From: Trematomus loennbergii | Taxonomy: Eukaryota; Chordata; Actinopteri; Perciformes; Nototheniidae | Assembly: GCA_012861695.1 (NCBI GenBank) | Contig: JAAOOA010000260.1 | Location: 28,501 to 92,500 of the forward strand | DNA length: 64,000 bases | Direction of reading: 5' to 3' | Shown: positions 11,958 through 36,059 of the stretch, in pieces | Numbering within the stretch: position 1 is the first letter of the stretch | Layout: each line of letters begins with the position of its first letter | Notes under the pieces: model-generated | Told to the model about the DNA's origin: nothing | Database searches by the model: none | What the model saw: the letters and a program-made list of their open reading frames with translations, nothing else | Made by a program: the position numbers and the translations under genes

Positions 11958-13153
11958 TAGCTTCACACACACGTTGCATACCGCTATTTTATTGTCATTT
12001 TCGGACACTTAAAATACTGCCAGACTAGTGAAGCCATTTTGGCGAGCTTGTTTTGCCGCGCACAGAGAAAAGTGTCATGTATTTTACATGCAACGATAGC
12101 CTAATCTAAAATGCTCTACGATGGCGTACCTTTCGTGTGGTGTGTGGCTCGTCAGCGCAGACTCTCGCATCGTTATTGTTGCACACTTTGCAGGAGGCTA
12201 CTCTTGGGCTTCGCTTGACCCTCGTCTTAGCCATGGCTTGTATTTGTCTTCTGCTAGCCAACGCTCGTTGACACGGCAACCTCCTGGCATACTGTCATCT
12301 ATCACTCTCATCAGAATGCCCAGGTCACACACGTAACAAAAACACTTGCCGGTCACGCGCATAGCGCGGGAAGGCCGGAGCGGAGCCGTTTTATGTAAAA
12401 GCGAAGCAATTAAGCGCGCTCAGACTTCTTTATTTTCTTTTAATCTAAAAAGCGAAGTAAAGCATTTACAATTTCAAGCACTTTATCCCAAATTCAAGCA
12501 CCATTCCCAAAATTCAAGCACTTTTCAAACCTTGAAAACACCTCGTACAATTTCAAGCATTTTCAAGGATTTCCAGCACCCGTACGCACCCTGCTTATAT
12601 ATGTTCAGAAACTCGACAAAAGTTAAACAAGTACAAACCACAGACTGCCTGTGTCATGGCGAATACAGTCGCTGCTTTATTTATGTCTGTATAGGCCGTT
12701 GTTGTGAGTGTGGACGTTCGGAGCATATACTGCGTTAGCTTAGCCAATCTCCATCTAGAAAACACGCATTTTAAAAGGTGTTTCCCTGCCGTCTGTCTGC
12801 AGACTTGTCAAAGCATTAATTCATGGTTTTTACTAACCGGTATCAGTATGTTGTTACTTCGGCATCATTTTGAAACGTGTATTACAATTAAATCACGGTC
12901 AAATATGTCCATCTTGTTGTAGTTGTAGCCCCCTTGCCAGCGATGCTCTCTCCAGTTTAGCATACTCAGCCCGACTCAGCCCTGTTTGTTGGCCCCGATA
13001 GAACCACAATTTTGTCGGGCCAGAAAAGAGGTGATAAAGTGGCCCCGGGCCGGGCCGGGCCGTAACTAGGCCTAGTGGAAGCGCAACCAAAAACGGGCAC
13101 GGCACGACACGGCACGCTTAAACCGCGCTCCGCGCCATGGTGGAAATGCGCCA
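11958..13153. other. Right end of the nested elements, non-coding
   Basis: This holds the right subterminal part of the 8.9-kb element (to 12593, with repeated tcaagcact words) and then the right part of the Harbinger-like element, which is GC-rich with cggcccgggcc-like words. No gene is visible. Confidence 0.6.
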
Positions 13154-13168
13154 TAAGAGGGTAAAGAG

Positions 13169-13255
13169 GTGGTACCCCAAGGATCAGTGCTGGGTCCACT
13201 TCTCTTTTCTGTTTACATGCTCCCTCTTGACCACATCATCCGTAAACACAACTTC
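13169..13255 (+). mobile_element. LINE reverse transcriptase scrap (second copy)
   Basis: This is the second copy of the [16 protein letters not shown] block, in repeat unit 2 just right of the transposon insertion. It continues a few codons ([11 protein letters not shown]) and then ends before a catalytic box. It is a fossil fragment. Confidence 0.7.
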
Positions 13256-14562
13256 ACTTTCCATTTTGAACTGCCTGCCTCCAGGATATCCACAAATGGA
13301 TGTCTCAAAACACAGGCTCCTCCAACAGAGCAACATGAATATATATATAGGACATAGAACAAATAGAACAGATCAAATAGTGCATGAACGACGTCCCTTT
13401 ATACTAGTGTCAGCTTTTGCAGACCATTTACATGCACAAAGATCTATAGAAAACACTACAGGAGAGGGAGCAACAGCAGAATAGGACCCCTTTAATGGTG
13501 TTTCTTTTGGGGCCTTTAGTGGAAAGGCATTCAAAAAATGGTTTTATAATATGTATGTGACTAACTGTTGGCTGTTCCTGAGGCTCTCTGGTGTGATGAG
13601 GGGAGTCTAGACCCACTTATGTTTAGGTATGGATGGAGGAAACTCATATTAAGTTCAGCTCCAGTGCAGTATTGATCTAGAAGTGGTTGTTAACTTCAGG
13701 ATAGTCATGGATCTGACTCTCCCCGCCTTGTGAGAGCATCACTGCCTAAAAAAAAGACTTAACTGAGACGGATAAAAGTCTCTCTGTCTTCAGCTGCATC
13801 GCCCTTTATACAATCATTTATAACACTGGATACCAAAACAAACTTAAGGAACACATCCCAAAGACAAAGACAAAGGAGTAACCTCAGTAACCTCATCGGA
13901 GTCTCACAATATAAAAGTAATGTAACCTGATTACTTTGGGATTACCTTTTATCAATGAGATGTTTTTTACTGAAGTGTATTCTGTAAGACAACAGAACGA
14001 TGTGACCTTAGCAAAGAAGAAACAAAGACATTTAGGATCAGAAATGATTGTATTTATAGGAAAACCTGCCTTTCATGAAGCAGGCAGTAGCCTTTAAACC
14101 AACAGTGAAACACATGAGCACATACTACAGTTTAAAAAACAGAAATACAATCTGATCCTTTCCCAACAAACACTATATGCTCTTTTGTAGTTCATACAGT
14201 ACATGGATTAAGAGCACCCAAAGCCTATGCTTCGTAATATATAGTGTGTTGATGTATTGTCTCCCTGTATCCCTGCTGGTAATCCCAATGGTTTCACCAA
14301 GTCCTGAACTGTAGGCCTGTCCCAGTGTCTGGAAGCTACTGTGAACCAGTGAAGGGAGCATTGTGGGAACACTTAAGGATGCTCAGGACCAGTTGGACTT
14401 TTGCTCCAATCAAAGACGTTTAATGAAGCAAAAACAAAACAGCAAAATGTGTGCAGACCCTCCAGTACGTAAGAGTACCTTTTACGAGATGATGAGGTAT
14501 ATATATGTTTTTAAAGGTCACCTATCATGCAAAATGCACTTCTTGATGTGTTTTATACATAG

Positions 14563-15548
14563 CAGCGACGTGCAGTCAGTGGAGGCAGGGGAGGCAGAGC
14601 CTCACCTGTCATACTCCAATGTAACGGAAAAACAATTAAAAAAACTAAATAATAATAATAATAAAATGTCTCCACTGATCTTGTGTAAATGTGATTTCTG
14701 TATGATTCCAATCGCATTTTATAGTCAAAATCAGCAAATTTGCCGAGCTCCGCTACAGGAGCGATGAGAAGTGAAGCAGGGACGTGCTCTGCCTCTCGTA
14801 AGCCCACAGTAACTTGCTGGAGCGCGGGCACTAATTTAGCACGGCCACTTATTTTGTGAGCGCGCTCAAGCCATTTACTGTGGGGTGAGGTGAGGCACAG
14901 ATGAGCTCTGCCTCACCTCAGAATGCGTCACCCCACAGAAACTGGCTGGAAAGCGGGCCCTAAGCGCATGCCTGTTCCCATCTCACTATAGGTCACCAAT
15001 GTAATGTATGTAGATCCCTTTATTACATTTATCCTCGCCATCCATAGTCTCTAAATAACTTATTTCACGTATATATGATATTTAGGCTCGCTGGTCTCAT
15101 CTTACAACGGCAATGAAAAAAGCACCAGGAGAGACAGCCATAACCTCTGCCGCACTGAAGGGGGCGCCCACAGGTTCTTGTTGCTACTGTAATTCTACCG
15201 CAAACAACAAACTAGACTTTTGAAACTACAGGAAGATAAGGAGGACTTTTACAAAACAGTAATAGAGATTGTTGTCCAGAAGGATAGCATGGACTTCATC
15301 TTCAAGTCAAGGTAAGACCACAACTGTAATGAAAATGGGATCTTACTTAGAAAGAACAATCCAATATTTAGATGTTGGGTATCCTTTTGTTGATCGGTCT
15401 GTTTAAAATTAATCATAGCATCAGACTAAAAAAGCTTTTGAAAATAACAGAATATTTCGATTAAGGTCAAAATAGGCTATAATATTTGTAAATCTGACTC
15501 TGAAAGAGTCAGTGCCTCACCAGCCATGAACCTCACCGCACGTCACTG
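14563..15548. mobile_element. 986-bp hAT-type MITE
   Basis: The left end is cagcgacgtgcagt and the right end, read inward, cagtgacgtgcggt. An 8-bp duplication with one mismatch flanks it (atacatag 14555-14562, gtacatag 15549-15556). The uninterrupted site is visible in units 1 and 2 (ttttatacatagatatg). Length, termini and duplication fit a hAT non-autonomous element. No transposase frame was seen. Confidence 0.85.
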
Positions 15549-16109
15549 GTACATAGATATGTGTCCCCGGTGTGAAAGGAGACTTTGTTTCCTCGTGAGT
15601 GTTGTGCAAACACTGACACCACTTCCTAAGATCTGTATCAACCCTCAGCAACAGCGTCTCATTGGTGGACCGAAAACATGACATCTTTATCTCATCGTCA
15701 GTGGAAACCTTGAAGGGTTAGAGTTATCAAGTCATCTTTGGGTTTGGACTGACCTCAAAGCCACGCTCTTCTTGGTTAGACTTCTGCGGTGGGGAAACTC
15801 TGGGTGACGGCCTGGAGGGAGGCTGGACCACTCTGAATACACAACGTATGTATGAGCAGCAACGCATGCTTTTTAACAATCTGAAACTTCAGTCTGCAGG
15901 TTGGGCCACAAACGTCACTTCTTTATCTCATCGTCAGTGGAAACTTTGAAGGGTTAGAGTTATCAAGTCATCTTTGGGTCTGGACTTACGTCAAAGCCAT
16001 GCTATTCTTGGTTACACTTCTGATCTGAACATGTTGATATTTTAGACAAATGGATGTCTCAAAATGTTCATCACCAGTAGATTACTGAAATTCACTCCTC
16101 CTTGGTATT

Positions 16110-16165
16110 AGTGAGAATCCCTCTCCGCTTCCAGCTCATCCAAAACTCTGCTGCAAGGATTCAGG
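16110..16165 (+). mobile_element. LINE 3'-part reverse transcriptase scrap
   Basis: The + strand reads RFQLIQNSAARIQ, matching the block near the C-terminus of L2/CR1-like LINE proteins (QLIQNSAAR). It is a few dozen bases long and degenerate on both sides. Confidence 0.55.
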
Positions 16166-16979
16166 CAGGAAGTGACAAGGGCCAAAAGGCTGGTTGGAGG
16201 AGGGATTCAGGCAGGAAATGTGGGGCAATGTCTATTTTGGGATGGAGGGAAATTCATATTAAATTTAGCTCCAGTGCAGTATGGATTTAGAAGTGGTTGT
16301 AACACCGCCTAAAAAGAGGTTAAACTGAGACGGAGAAAAGTCTCTCTGTCTTCAGCTGCATCTCTCTCATTTACAATCATTCAGAACACTGGATACCAAA
16401 AGTATTTACAAAACAAACTTAAGGAACACATCCGAGTAACCTCAGTAACCTCATCTGAGTCTCTCAATATAAAAGTAATGTAACCTCATTACTTTGGGAT
16501 TACCTCAATATGAATGCAATCAAATAAATACGAGAACGATCAGTTAGATGTTTTTCAAAAACCTGCCTTTCATGAGCAGCGGACCCTATACAACAACAAT
16601 GAAACACATGAGCACATATTACAGTTTAAAAAGCAGAAATAAAATCTGATCCTTTTCCAACAAACACTATATGCTCTTTTGTAGTTCATACAGTGCATGG
16701 ATTAAGAGCACCCAAAGCCTATGCTTCATTATATTGTTTGTCGATGTATTGTCTCCCTGTATCCCTGCTGGTAATCCCAACCAGTGAAGGGAGTATTGTG
16801 GGAAAATGTAAGGGTGTCAAAGACGTTTAATGAAGCAAAAACAAAACAGAAAAATGTGTGCATACCCTCCAGTACACATAACGAGTAACCCTTACAAGAT
16901 GATGAGGTATATTTGTGTTTTTAAGTGAGGTAATACAGTTTTTAGTGTCCGGTTTCAAAAACATCTAATTTGGCTAATT

Positions 16980-28827
<11,848 letters not shown>

Positions 28828-28857
28828 CTGGAAAAATAGCAGGAGTGGGAGTGTAGT

Positions 28858-28989
<132 letters not shown>

Positions 28990-29234
28990 CTGCAGGAAGC
29001 TGTCTGATGACTCCTGCAAACAGCGTGCCTTATCCACAGTCTGTGCAGCAGCTGGGCAGGAAATCAATCCGCGCACCCTCCTTTGTTTTAATAATGTATT
29101 CACCTTAGTAAGAACCGGGAAGCACTTCGCTTATTTTTTTGGTTTTGTATCTTTTGTTTACATAATTGTCAGTTGATCATTCCACCCCCCCCCCCCCCCA
29201 TTGTAAACACGTCATTACAACATGTCTGATTCCT

Positions 29235-30883
29235 GATTTTTTATTTTTTTATGTCAATTTATTGAACATGTCAGAAACAAAACATACATCAATACTAATA
29301 ATAATATATATTGCTTCTTCCTTTTCTTCCTTCTCACTCATAATAATAATAATTATACCAAAGTACAATAAAATAAATAATAATGATAATGCAAAAAAAG
29401 AAATAAAAAGAAACAACAACAATAAATCTTAAATTAGTCTCTGTCGTGTTCAACAGGGGCAAGAAGAAGCTTAAAAAACTTTTCTGGTCCTACCCCTTCT
29501 AGCGTACATTTTCTTGCAGTATAAATGAAGTAATTAGGTCATCGTCATCAGCGACATGTTTGTCTTGATACTTTTTTACAAAAACAATCAGGAAGTAATT
29601 ACTTTTACAATTTCAGGAAATAACAAAAGGAATTTTTACAGGTACTGTTCATAACCACTAATGGTTTGGCTCTTGAATAATACTTTCATTTTATATAAAG
29701 TTGTACAATTTTTCAGTGCATCACTACATTTATTCCACAGACTAACACCTTTTGATGAGATGCAATGAAGTTTGGCATTTGTACGTACGGGTGGTTTTTG
29801 AAAATGCAGTTTCCTCTCAACATGTGCATGCCTTCTCTCCGTGTAAAAAGTCCCTGGACACCATGAGGCAAATGATGATTTGCGGCTTGTACATAATTTG
29901 AATGGTTTTATAGTCAACCAGGTCTTGTAGTTTTAGTGTTTTTAGTTTGATAAATAATTTATTTGTTGGTTCTCTGTACGAAGTTTTGTGTATAACTCGT
30001 ATTGCTCTTTTTTGCAGGATGAAGATAGGATGTGTATTTGTTTTGTATGTGTTCCCCCAAACTCCACACAATACATCATGTATGGAAGTATGAAGGAGCA
30101 GTACAGCATAAACAAGGAAGCTTGATTAACTAGGTATTTGGCTTTATTTAGAATTGCTATTGATTTGGATATTTTGGCTTTGATATAGCTTATATGTGGT
30201 TTCCAACTTAATTTATTGTCTATGATTATTCCAAGGAATTTTATTTCCGTTACTCTTTCTAGTTGGACGCCATTTATAGTGAGTTTCTTCTCTGTATTGG
30301 TCGACCGATTCCCAAATATTATGAGTTTGGTTTTGCTTGCGTTCAATGTTAATTTATTTTGGTCAAACCAGATCTTCATCCTGCTCAGTTCCTTTTCCAT
30401 TGTGACCAATAGCTGTTCTAGATTGTCCCCACAGCAGAGTAGACTTGTGTCATCTGCAAAAAGAATGGTTTTAACAGTTTTTGATACTTCACATATGTTG
30501 TTAATATACAGAATAAATAATAATGGCCCCAAGACTGAGCCTTGAGGCACCCCGCATGTAACCTGTAGTAGTTGTGATGTATGACTTTGTATTTCAACGT
30601 ACTGATTCCTGTTATGTAGGTAGCTGGATAGCCATGATAGTGCAACACCTCTAATTCCATATCTCTGTAGTTTTTTTAATAATAGTTCATGGTCAACCGT
30701 GTCAAATGCTTTTTTAAGGTCCAGAAATATCCCTATTGCATATTCTTTCTTTTCTATTGCCTTAGTAATGTGTTCCATAAATTCTATAACTGCAAATGAT
30801 GTGGTTCTGTTTGCTCTGAAACCATATTGTTGTTCATAGAGTATGTTATGTTTGGTGATGAAGTCATTTAGAATTGATTGGAA
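29235..30883 (-). mobile_element. 5'-truncated non-LTR retrotransposon (LINE)
   Basis: The minus strand encodes a reverse transcriptase, the enzyme that copies the element's RNA into DNA at a nicked target. Recognisable blocks are EQQYGFR and the IGIFLDLKKAFDTVDH block, [20 protein letters not shown], the catalytic FADDTSLL and FLGIIIDNKLSW, then LPYMMYCVEF. The C-terminal part (VWGNTY...QKRAIRVIH, then SLWN near 29740) continues only after frame changes near 30055 (a C5 run) and near 29880. An AATAAA signal at 29263-29258 is followed by an A-rich tail, marking the 3' end. Endonuclease and upstream parts are missing, so it is dead on arrival. The motifs place it in the Jockey/CR1/L2 group; a finer class is not claimed. 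Confidence 0.88.
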
Positions 30884-31059
30884 TAAACAAAGACATATTT
30901 ATATTTGCTTGTGTGTATTTCTGTGTTACAGGTTTGAGATAATCTACTGAAGCAGTACAAAGAACAAAGCTATGTTCTGGATTAAAATTCCCAAGGTGGA
31001 CGGTGTGAGAAACTTTATGTTTGCTCTTCCTAATTCAGAAAGGATAAACAGACAGCAGT

Positions 31060-31155
31060 TTGAAACAGGATCTGTTATTATTTCAATTATAAAAGCTCTA
31101 GAGTGGTGTGAACTTGCATCAGGCGCTAAGATTAATAGATCCAAGAGTGAGATAG
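31060..31155 (+). mobile_element. L1/Tx1-like reverse transcriptase scrap
   Basis: The + strand reads IIKALEWCELASGAKINRSK, like the helix after the catalytic box of L1/Tx1 LINEs (ASGAKLN..KSE). It is only about 30 codons long and neighbouring sequence is not coding. Confidence 0.5.
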
Positions 31156-31224
31156 AGGACAAAGTAGATATGAAGCTCAGCGCAAGTTCAACCAGGAAGA
31201 CCTTCTTTACTCATTCATTTACTA

Positions 31225-32935
31225 TTTCCATAGTGGCGAAGTCACGCCCATCTACTTCCGGTCCATGGGACCTTATTTCGGAAAAATTATGTATTGAAGT
31301 CAATGGAGAGAGAAAACGTATCTTTCGATCCCGTTTGAATTGTGCCATGAATTACACATATGATGTTTGTCATCATTTCCATGCCAAAAAAGTCACAGTT
31401 TGTCGTAAAACTGTTGAAATATAAGACTATGAAAAATATGCAACTAGAAAGACTACAAATCCCAGAGTCGCGTAAGTGATGTCACTCATAACTGATGTCA
31501 CAATTGTTTTCCTCCACTAAAATAGAGATAGCTAAGATAAGATAACTTTAACAAGATGCATGTGTGCTTAGTACCAGGTTGTTATCATACCAGCAATGGG
31601 TCTTGCTCGTTCTTTCGCTTCCCGTCTGATGAAAGGACCAGGAGTGGCTGGATCAAGTTAGCTACCTAGCTAGTAGCAAGCACGTTAGTTAGCATTACAG
31701 CCGGCTTAGCCTTGTCATTTTTATTAGCCTTAACATGAAGTAACATTAAGTAACCCAAAATGTTAAACAGTAACGGAGCGTCCACACAGCTGCGTTAAAA
31801 AAATCTTGGAGGTGGGCGTATCTGAAGCTTGGGGATTTTTTGCGAGCAAAGCGACCAACAACCAATCACATGAATCTCCGCGCCCCCGACATACAAAGCA
31901 AAAAAGCCCGAAGTAAACTGGATATAAACTCCCCAAACAGGCGAAAACCTACCACTGTCTCTGCCACCTCCCTCCATGCCTGGCTCCTCCGGTTTGTATC
32001 CCGGTAGGTAAATAGGGACTGGTCATAAAGCACCGGGTGATTCCCTACCGCTAATTTCTCCTCCATTTTTGGAATATGAGGAAATGACCTGCGGTATGTC
32101 TCTCCCAGCATACACGCGGTTTGATTGGCTAGCGCTTGAACTGTCAGATTTGCATAAACGGGATTTGATTGGCTGATGCTTCCACCTCAGCTTCAAAAGT
32201 TGAACATTGCTCAACTTTTGAATCCTGAGATGCCTGGAAATCTCCGCTCTGCTTCCCACAATGCAGTTCGGCAAAGTGACGTCACCCCATTCAAAGTGAA
32301 TGGGCAGAAGCGTTGGAAGATTTTTTTAACGCTGCTGTGTGGACGGGCCGTAAGAGTAGTAGTCATATTTCGTGAACCCTTTGAAGAGTACTGTCACACC
32401 GGTGTGATCATTCTATAATACACCATTTAAGCCCGGGGGAGAAATGCTAACGCTAACGCTACATTAGCATCAGCGATCTTCTCTACTTCATGCTATCTGC
32501 ACAAATGGTTGACATTAAACATTAAAAAGACCAGGCAGTTCAGAGAGAATCAAAGGAAGGCAGGAAGGCAGGCAGCTTTGCATGATATTCTTCTGGACGT
32601 GTTTCATTGTGGTGATAGTGAGGGTAGTCAATCCCTTTTTTGACAAGACAGTAGTGACGGCCATCTTGGTGACGTGTGTTGTTGACCAGAGATGTAGTTC
32701 ATTGAGCGTTTCACACAAAAAAATGTGTTACTTCACAGTTTTACGACACATTTTTTTTTTTGACTTGCAAAATTATCTTTTAAATTGACAAACATCATAT
32801 GTGTAATTCGTGGCACAATTCAAACAGGATCGAAAGATAATCTTTCTCTCTCCATTGACTTCAATACATATTTTTTCCGAAATAAGGTCCCATGGAGGTC
32901 CACCGGAAGGGGAGGGACTTCGCCACTCTATACTC
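31225..32935. mobile_element. 1.7-kb element with long inverted ends
   Basis: The left end (agtggcgaagtcacgccc onward) and the right end (gggacttcgccact) are inverted copies over about 200 bases, including ccatgggaccttatttcgg and attgaagtcaatggagagag. The middle contains the nested MITE at 31774-32350. No transposase frame is visible, and a clear target duplication could not be assigned. Confidence 0.7.
31774..32350. mobile_element. 577-bp Harbinger-like MITE
   Basis: The ends are cggagcgtccacacagc and, read inward from the right, cggcccgtccacacagc, continuing as gcgttaaaaaaatctt on both sides. A taa duplication flanks it (31771-31773 and 32351-32353). It is nested in the element at 31225-32935. 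Confidence 0.85.
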
Positions 32936-33125
32936 TCTCTCCTCTCAATAAGTGATCGGGGGCGTCACTCCCCAGCTTAACCAATCACTTCGCTCTATTC
33001 TCACAAGCCTATCACAGCGCTCCTCTAACCCTTTTAAATCTGCTCTCCCCTCCGACAGCTGTCATTTCAGGTGACTCAACACAACCCTCCTCCACCCCTT
33101 TTCACCTCCTGTCCCTCTGAATCCA

Positions 33126-33592
33126 GGGTCAAGCTAAGCCACTCCCCTTCAGACCAAACCCAACTATCCATTCACCACCACCAGGGTCAAGCTAAGCCCC
33201 TCCCCTTCAGACCGACCCCAACTATCCATTCACCACCACCAGGGTCAAGCTAAGCCACTCCCCTTCAGACCAAACCCAACTATCCATTCACCACCACCAG
33301 GGTCAAGCTAAGCCCCTCCCCTTCAGACCGACCCCAACCATCCATTCACCACCACCAGGGTCAAGCTAAGCCACTCCCCTTCAGACCGAACCCAACTATC
33401 CATTCACCACCACCAGGGTCAAGCTAAGCCACTCCCCTTCAGACCGACCCCAACCATCCATTCACCACCACCAGGGTCAAGCTAAGCCACTCCCCTTCAG
33501 ACCGACCCCAACCATCCATTCACCACCACCAGGGTCAAGCTAAGCCACTCCCCTTCAGACCGACCCCAACCATCCATTCACCACCACCAGTG
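33126..33592. repeat. 58-bp minisatellite, 8 copies
   Basis: The unit gggtcaagctaagcc(a/c)ct, then ccccttcagaccgaccc, then ccatccattcaccaccacca recurs every 58 bases with few substitutions. No open frame of interest. Confidence 0.93.
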
Positions 33593-33868
33593 TCTAGACC
33601 CCGGAGGGTTTCATCGGATCAATTTTTTTAACACCGATTCTAAATGCTGTGTTATCTGAAAGGAACAATAGCCTCTGGACACACTTTGCAACATTTTGGG
33701 TGGGCCAAAAGTGTATTTCTGGTATAGGCAAAAGAGCCCCTCTGAACATCCCCCATGCAGAGACTAGGCCAGCATCGTATGGCAGAGCCGTCTTAGACAA
33801 ATCTTCCGTAGGCTTTTTGAACAGAAGTTGTGTTGAAAAAAGCCTCTCACCTCTGACTACAAGCCTAA

Positions 33869-36056
33869 AGGCCCGGACACACCAAGCTGACACCAAAGAA
33901 CTGACACAGACGGACCCCCGACTGGCGTCTCTGCGCTTGGCCATGTGTCGCACTGGAACACACCGCAAAGACTTCAGCCAACGGCCAAGAAGCACGTACG
34001 AACTGCGCATGCGTGAGTGGCAATAACTTATGGGCTCAGAACAGTCTCATAATACACACATGCACACAGAAGGATTCACACTTGTATTTCCGGATCCACA
34101 CTTGTGTTTTTCAATGCACACACAAATGTGTTCCGTTTCATATTCATGTAAATAAAATCCAAATACAGAAAAAAGTTTTACATATGTATTTTGATCCTCA
34201 CATATTTGTTTTCCGTTTAAAACCCTGCACCTGCAAACACAAACCGCTTTCTGTGCATGGATCGCTGTGCATTCGTGTGTGGGTTTTTTGAGACTCCCCT
34301 GGCGGTCACCCGATTCGTACTTGTAATTTTTTCTATCTATAGCCAATCAGATGTCTCCTCAATTCTAAGCCAATCACATGAGCGCGCCCCCACGAGGGTA
34401 GATTTCTTGCGTTCATGTCACTTCATGTAGGCATTTTGCGTAGTCCGGAGCAGGGTTTCCGCGGACAGAATTTAATTTTACCGGACAAATTTGAAACTTA
34501 CCGGTCATGTTTCAATAATAATAATAATAAGAATTGTGTAGCAGCGTTTCCGTTAGGTAATTACCGGACTATGACCGGATAATAACACGGGAGTAAGGAT
34601 CATCTCTTTTCCTCTCTCCCTCCCTCTCTCCTGACAGCCCGCCAGTTTCTCATGCAGCTCGCTAAAACTTCACTCGCGTTTATGTCCATATCGATCAGAT
34701 CCAGCTCTCCTGATCGGCCTTTATAGAGAGCACCGATCAAACTATTAAGAGTGAATAGGGCCGATAATGACCGGCGGGGCTCCCCCCGTTGACAGTTCAC
34801 TGTCTAGCACTGGCTTCGTAGTGCACTGATCGATTAGGCTAAGCTAACCTGTAGCTGCTCCCTCCACACTCACAACAACTTCATACAGACATAAATAAAG
34901 CAGCTGTATTCGCCATACAGGAAACACACATTTAAACGGTTTTGCCGGCCGTTTTTGTGTACACAAGCATTCATTAATGGTTCGGAAAGTGGCACTGTAC
35001 CTTAATAATATAAAGGCTTGTATTTGCGTGCATTTCCTGCTCGGAAAGTGGCAATGTACTGAGAGTGGAAGTGTCCTGAGATTAGCGCCTGCAGGCAGCT
35101 CCGGACAGCGCAAAATGCGTACATGAAGCGCTACGTCATGAATGCAAGAAATCTACCCTCGTGGGGGCGCGCTCATGTGATTGGTTTAGAATTGAGGAGA
35201 CATCTGATTGGCTATAGATAGAAAAAATTACAAGTACGAATCGGGTGACCGTCAGGGGAGTCTCAAAAAACCCACACACGAATGCACAGCGATCCATGCA
35301 CAGAAAGCGGTTTGTGTTTGCAGGTGCAGCGGTTTAAACGGAAACAAATATGTGAGGATCAAAAATACATGTGTAAAACTTTTTTCTGTATTTGGATTTT
35401 ATTTACATGTATATGAAACGGAACACATTTGTGTGTGCATTGAAAAACACAAGTGTGGATCCGGAAATACAAGTGTGAATCCTTCTGTGTGCATGTGTGT
35501 ATTATGAGACTGTTCTGAGCCCATAATAACTCTCCTTACCAGCAGGCGGCGGTTAGTGTGTATTCGTCATTCAAAAGAGGCAAACAACGGAAACAGACTG
35601 CGTGATACACCGAGAGAAGACAGAACAGACTGCGTGATACACCGAGAGAAGAAGAAAGACTGCGTATATAAACAAAAAACAAATGCATGTGCGTTCCATT
35701 TTCACTCTACAACGAGAAACTCACGGGGCTTTCCCGAACCCGTGTCGAGAGCTGGAGTTAAATGAAATCTCAGATTTGCCTTCTTAATCATTTGTTTGGG
35801 TCCCTCACTTCCGTTTCGCTTCTCATGCACTGATTCGCTAGCTGAACAGCCAACAGAGTGATTTCTTTTGCCGACAGCCTTTGGCCGAAAACCCACCGAT
35901 TCACATGTCGAATCGGTGGGTTTTCGGCTGAAAAGGTGTCTGCACGGCTGAAAAGACACGACGGTGCGGGACACACCAATCTGAGTAGGGCGTGTCGACG
36001 CTCATCGTCGGCCTGACGCCCATCGACGGCCAAATCGGCTTGGTGTGTCCGGGCCT
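33869..36056. mobile_element. 2.2-kb element with Harbinger-like ends
   Basis: The ends are perfect 19-base inverted repeats (aggcccggacacaccaagc and its complement), flanked by taa (33866-33868 and 36057-36059). No transposase is seen. The middle is occupied by the large inverted repeat at 34028-35526. Confidence 0.87.
34028..35526. repeat. Inverted repeat with ~425-bp arms (foldback-like insertion)
   Basis: Arms 34028-34452 and 35098-35526 are near-perfect reverse complements, starting ttatgggctcagaac. The spacer of about 645 bases contains hAT-like words (cagggtttccgcgg, ttaccgg). The flanks share taac on both sides, a likely 4-bp duplication. The near-identical 99-residue frames at 34047 (minus) and 35208 (plus) are the same arm read twice. 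Confidence 0.85.
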
Positions 36057-36059
36057 TAA

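Larger units (their letters stand above)
3697..12593. mobile_element. 8.9-kb CAGGGTTC-type element
   Basis: The left end reads cagggttcttacac and the right end, read inward, cagggtgcgtacgg. A perfect 6-bp duplication, cttata, flanks it (3691-3696 and 12594-12599). Both subterminal regions are rich in tcaagcacttttcaagcatt-like words, known from fish MITEs of this terminus type. No transposase is encoded. The interior is a large inverted repeat around a non-coding loop, so this may be a short MITE into which a foldback-like element later inserted. Confidence 0.7.
3466..13153. mobile_element. 9.7-kb element with Harbinger-like ends (nest of transposons)
   Basis: Both ends read tggcgcatttccacca inward (16 identical bases), and the element is flanked by a 3-bp target duplication, taa (3463-3465 and 13154-13156). 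The empty site is visible in repeat unit 1 near 1305, where the same flank reads without an insertion. A TWA duplication fits the PIF/Harbinger superfamily. No transposase reading frame is visible, so the element is non-autonomous. Almost all of its length comes from a second element inserted at 3697-12593; the original was only about 790 bases. Confidence 0.8.
298..16960. repeat. Array of ~1.9-kb repeat units, interrupted by transposons
   Basis: The same block, starting at tataggaaaacctgcc, begins at 298, 2216 and 14055. Unit 1 is 1918 bases long. Unit 2 (2216-14054) is about 2.15 kb once the 9.7-kb insertion at 3466-13153 is removed; it carries about 200 extra bases near 2935-3130. Unit 3 runs to about 16060 and is itself interrupted at 14563-15548. 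A shortened, diverged fourth unit follows (about 16060-16960) and ends just past the stop codon of the choline transporter gene. The units contain only short LINE reverse transcriptase scraps and no gene of their own. The 62-residue reading frames repeated at 416, 2333 and 14173 on the minus strand are copies of one non-coding stretch. Confidence 0.8.
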
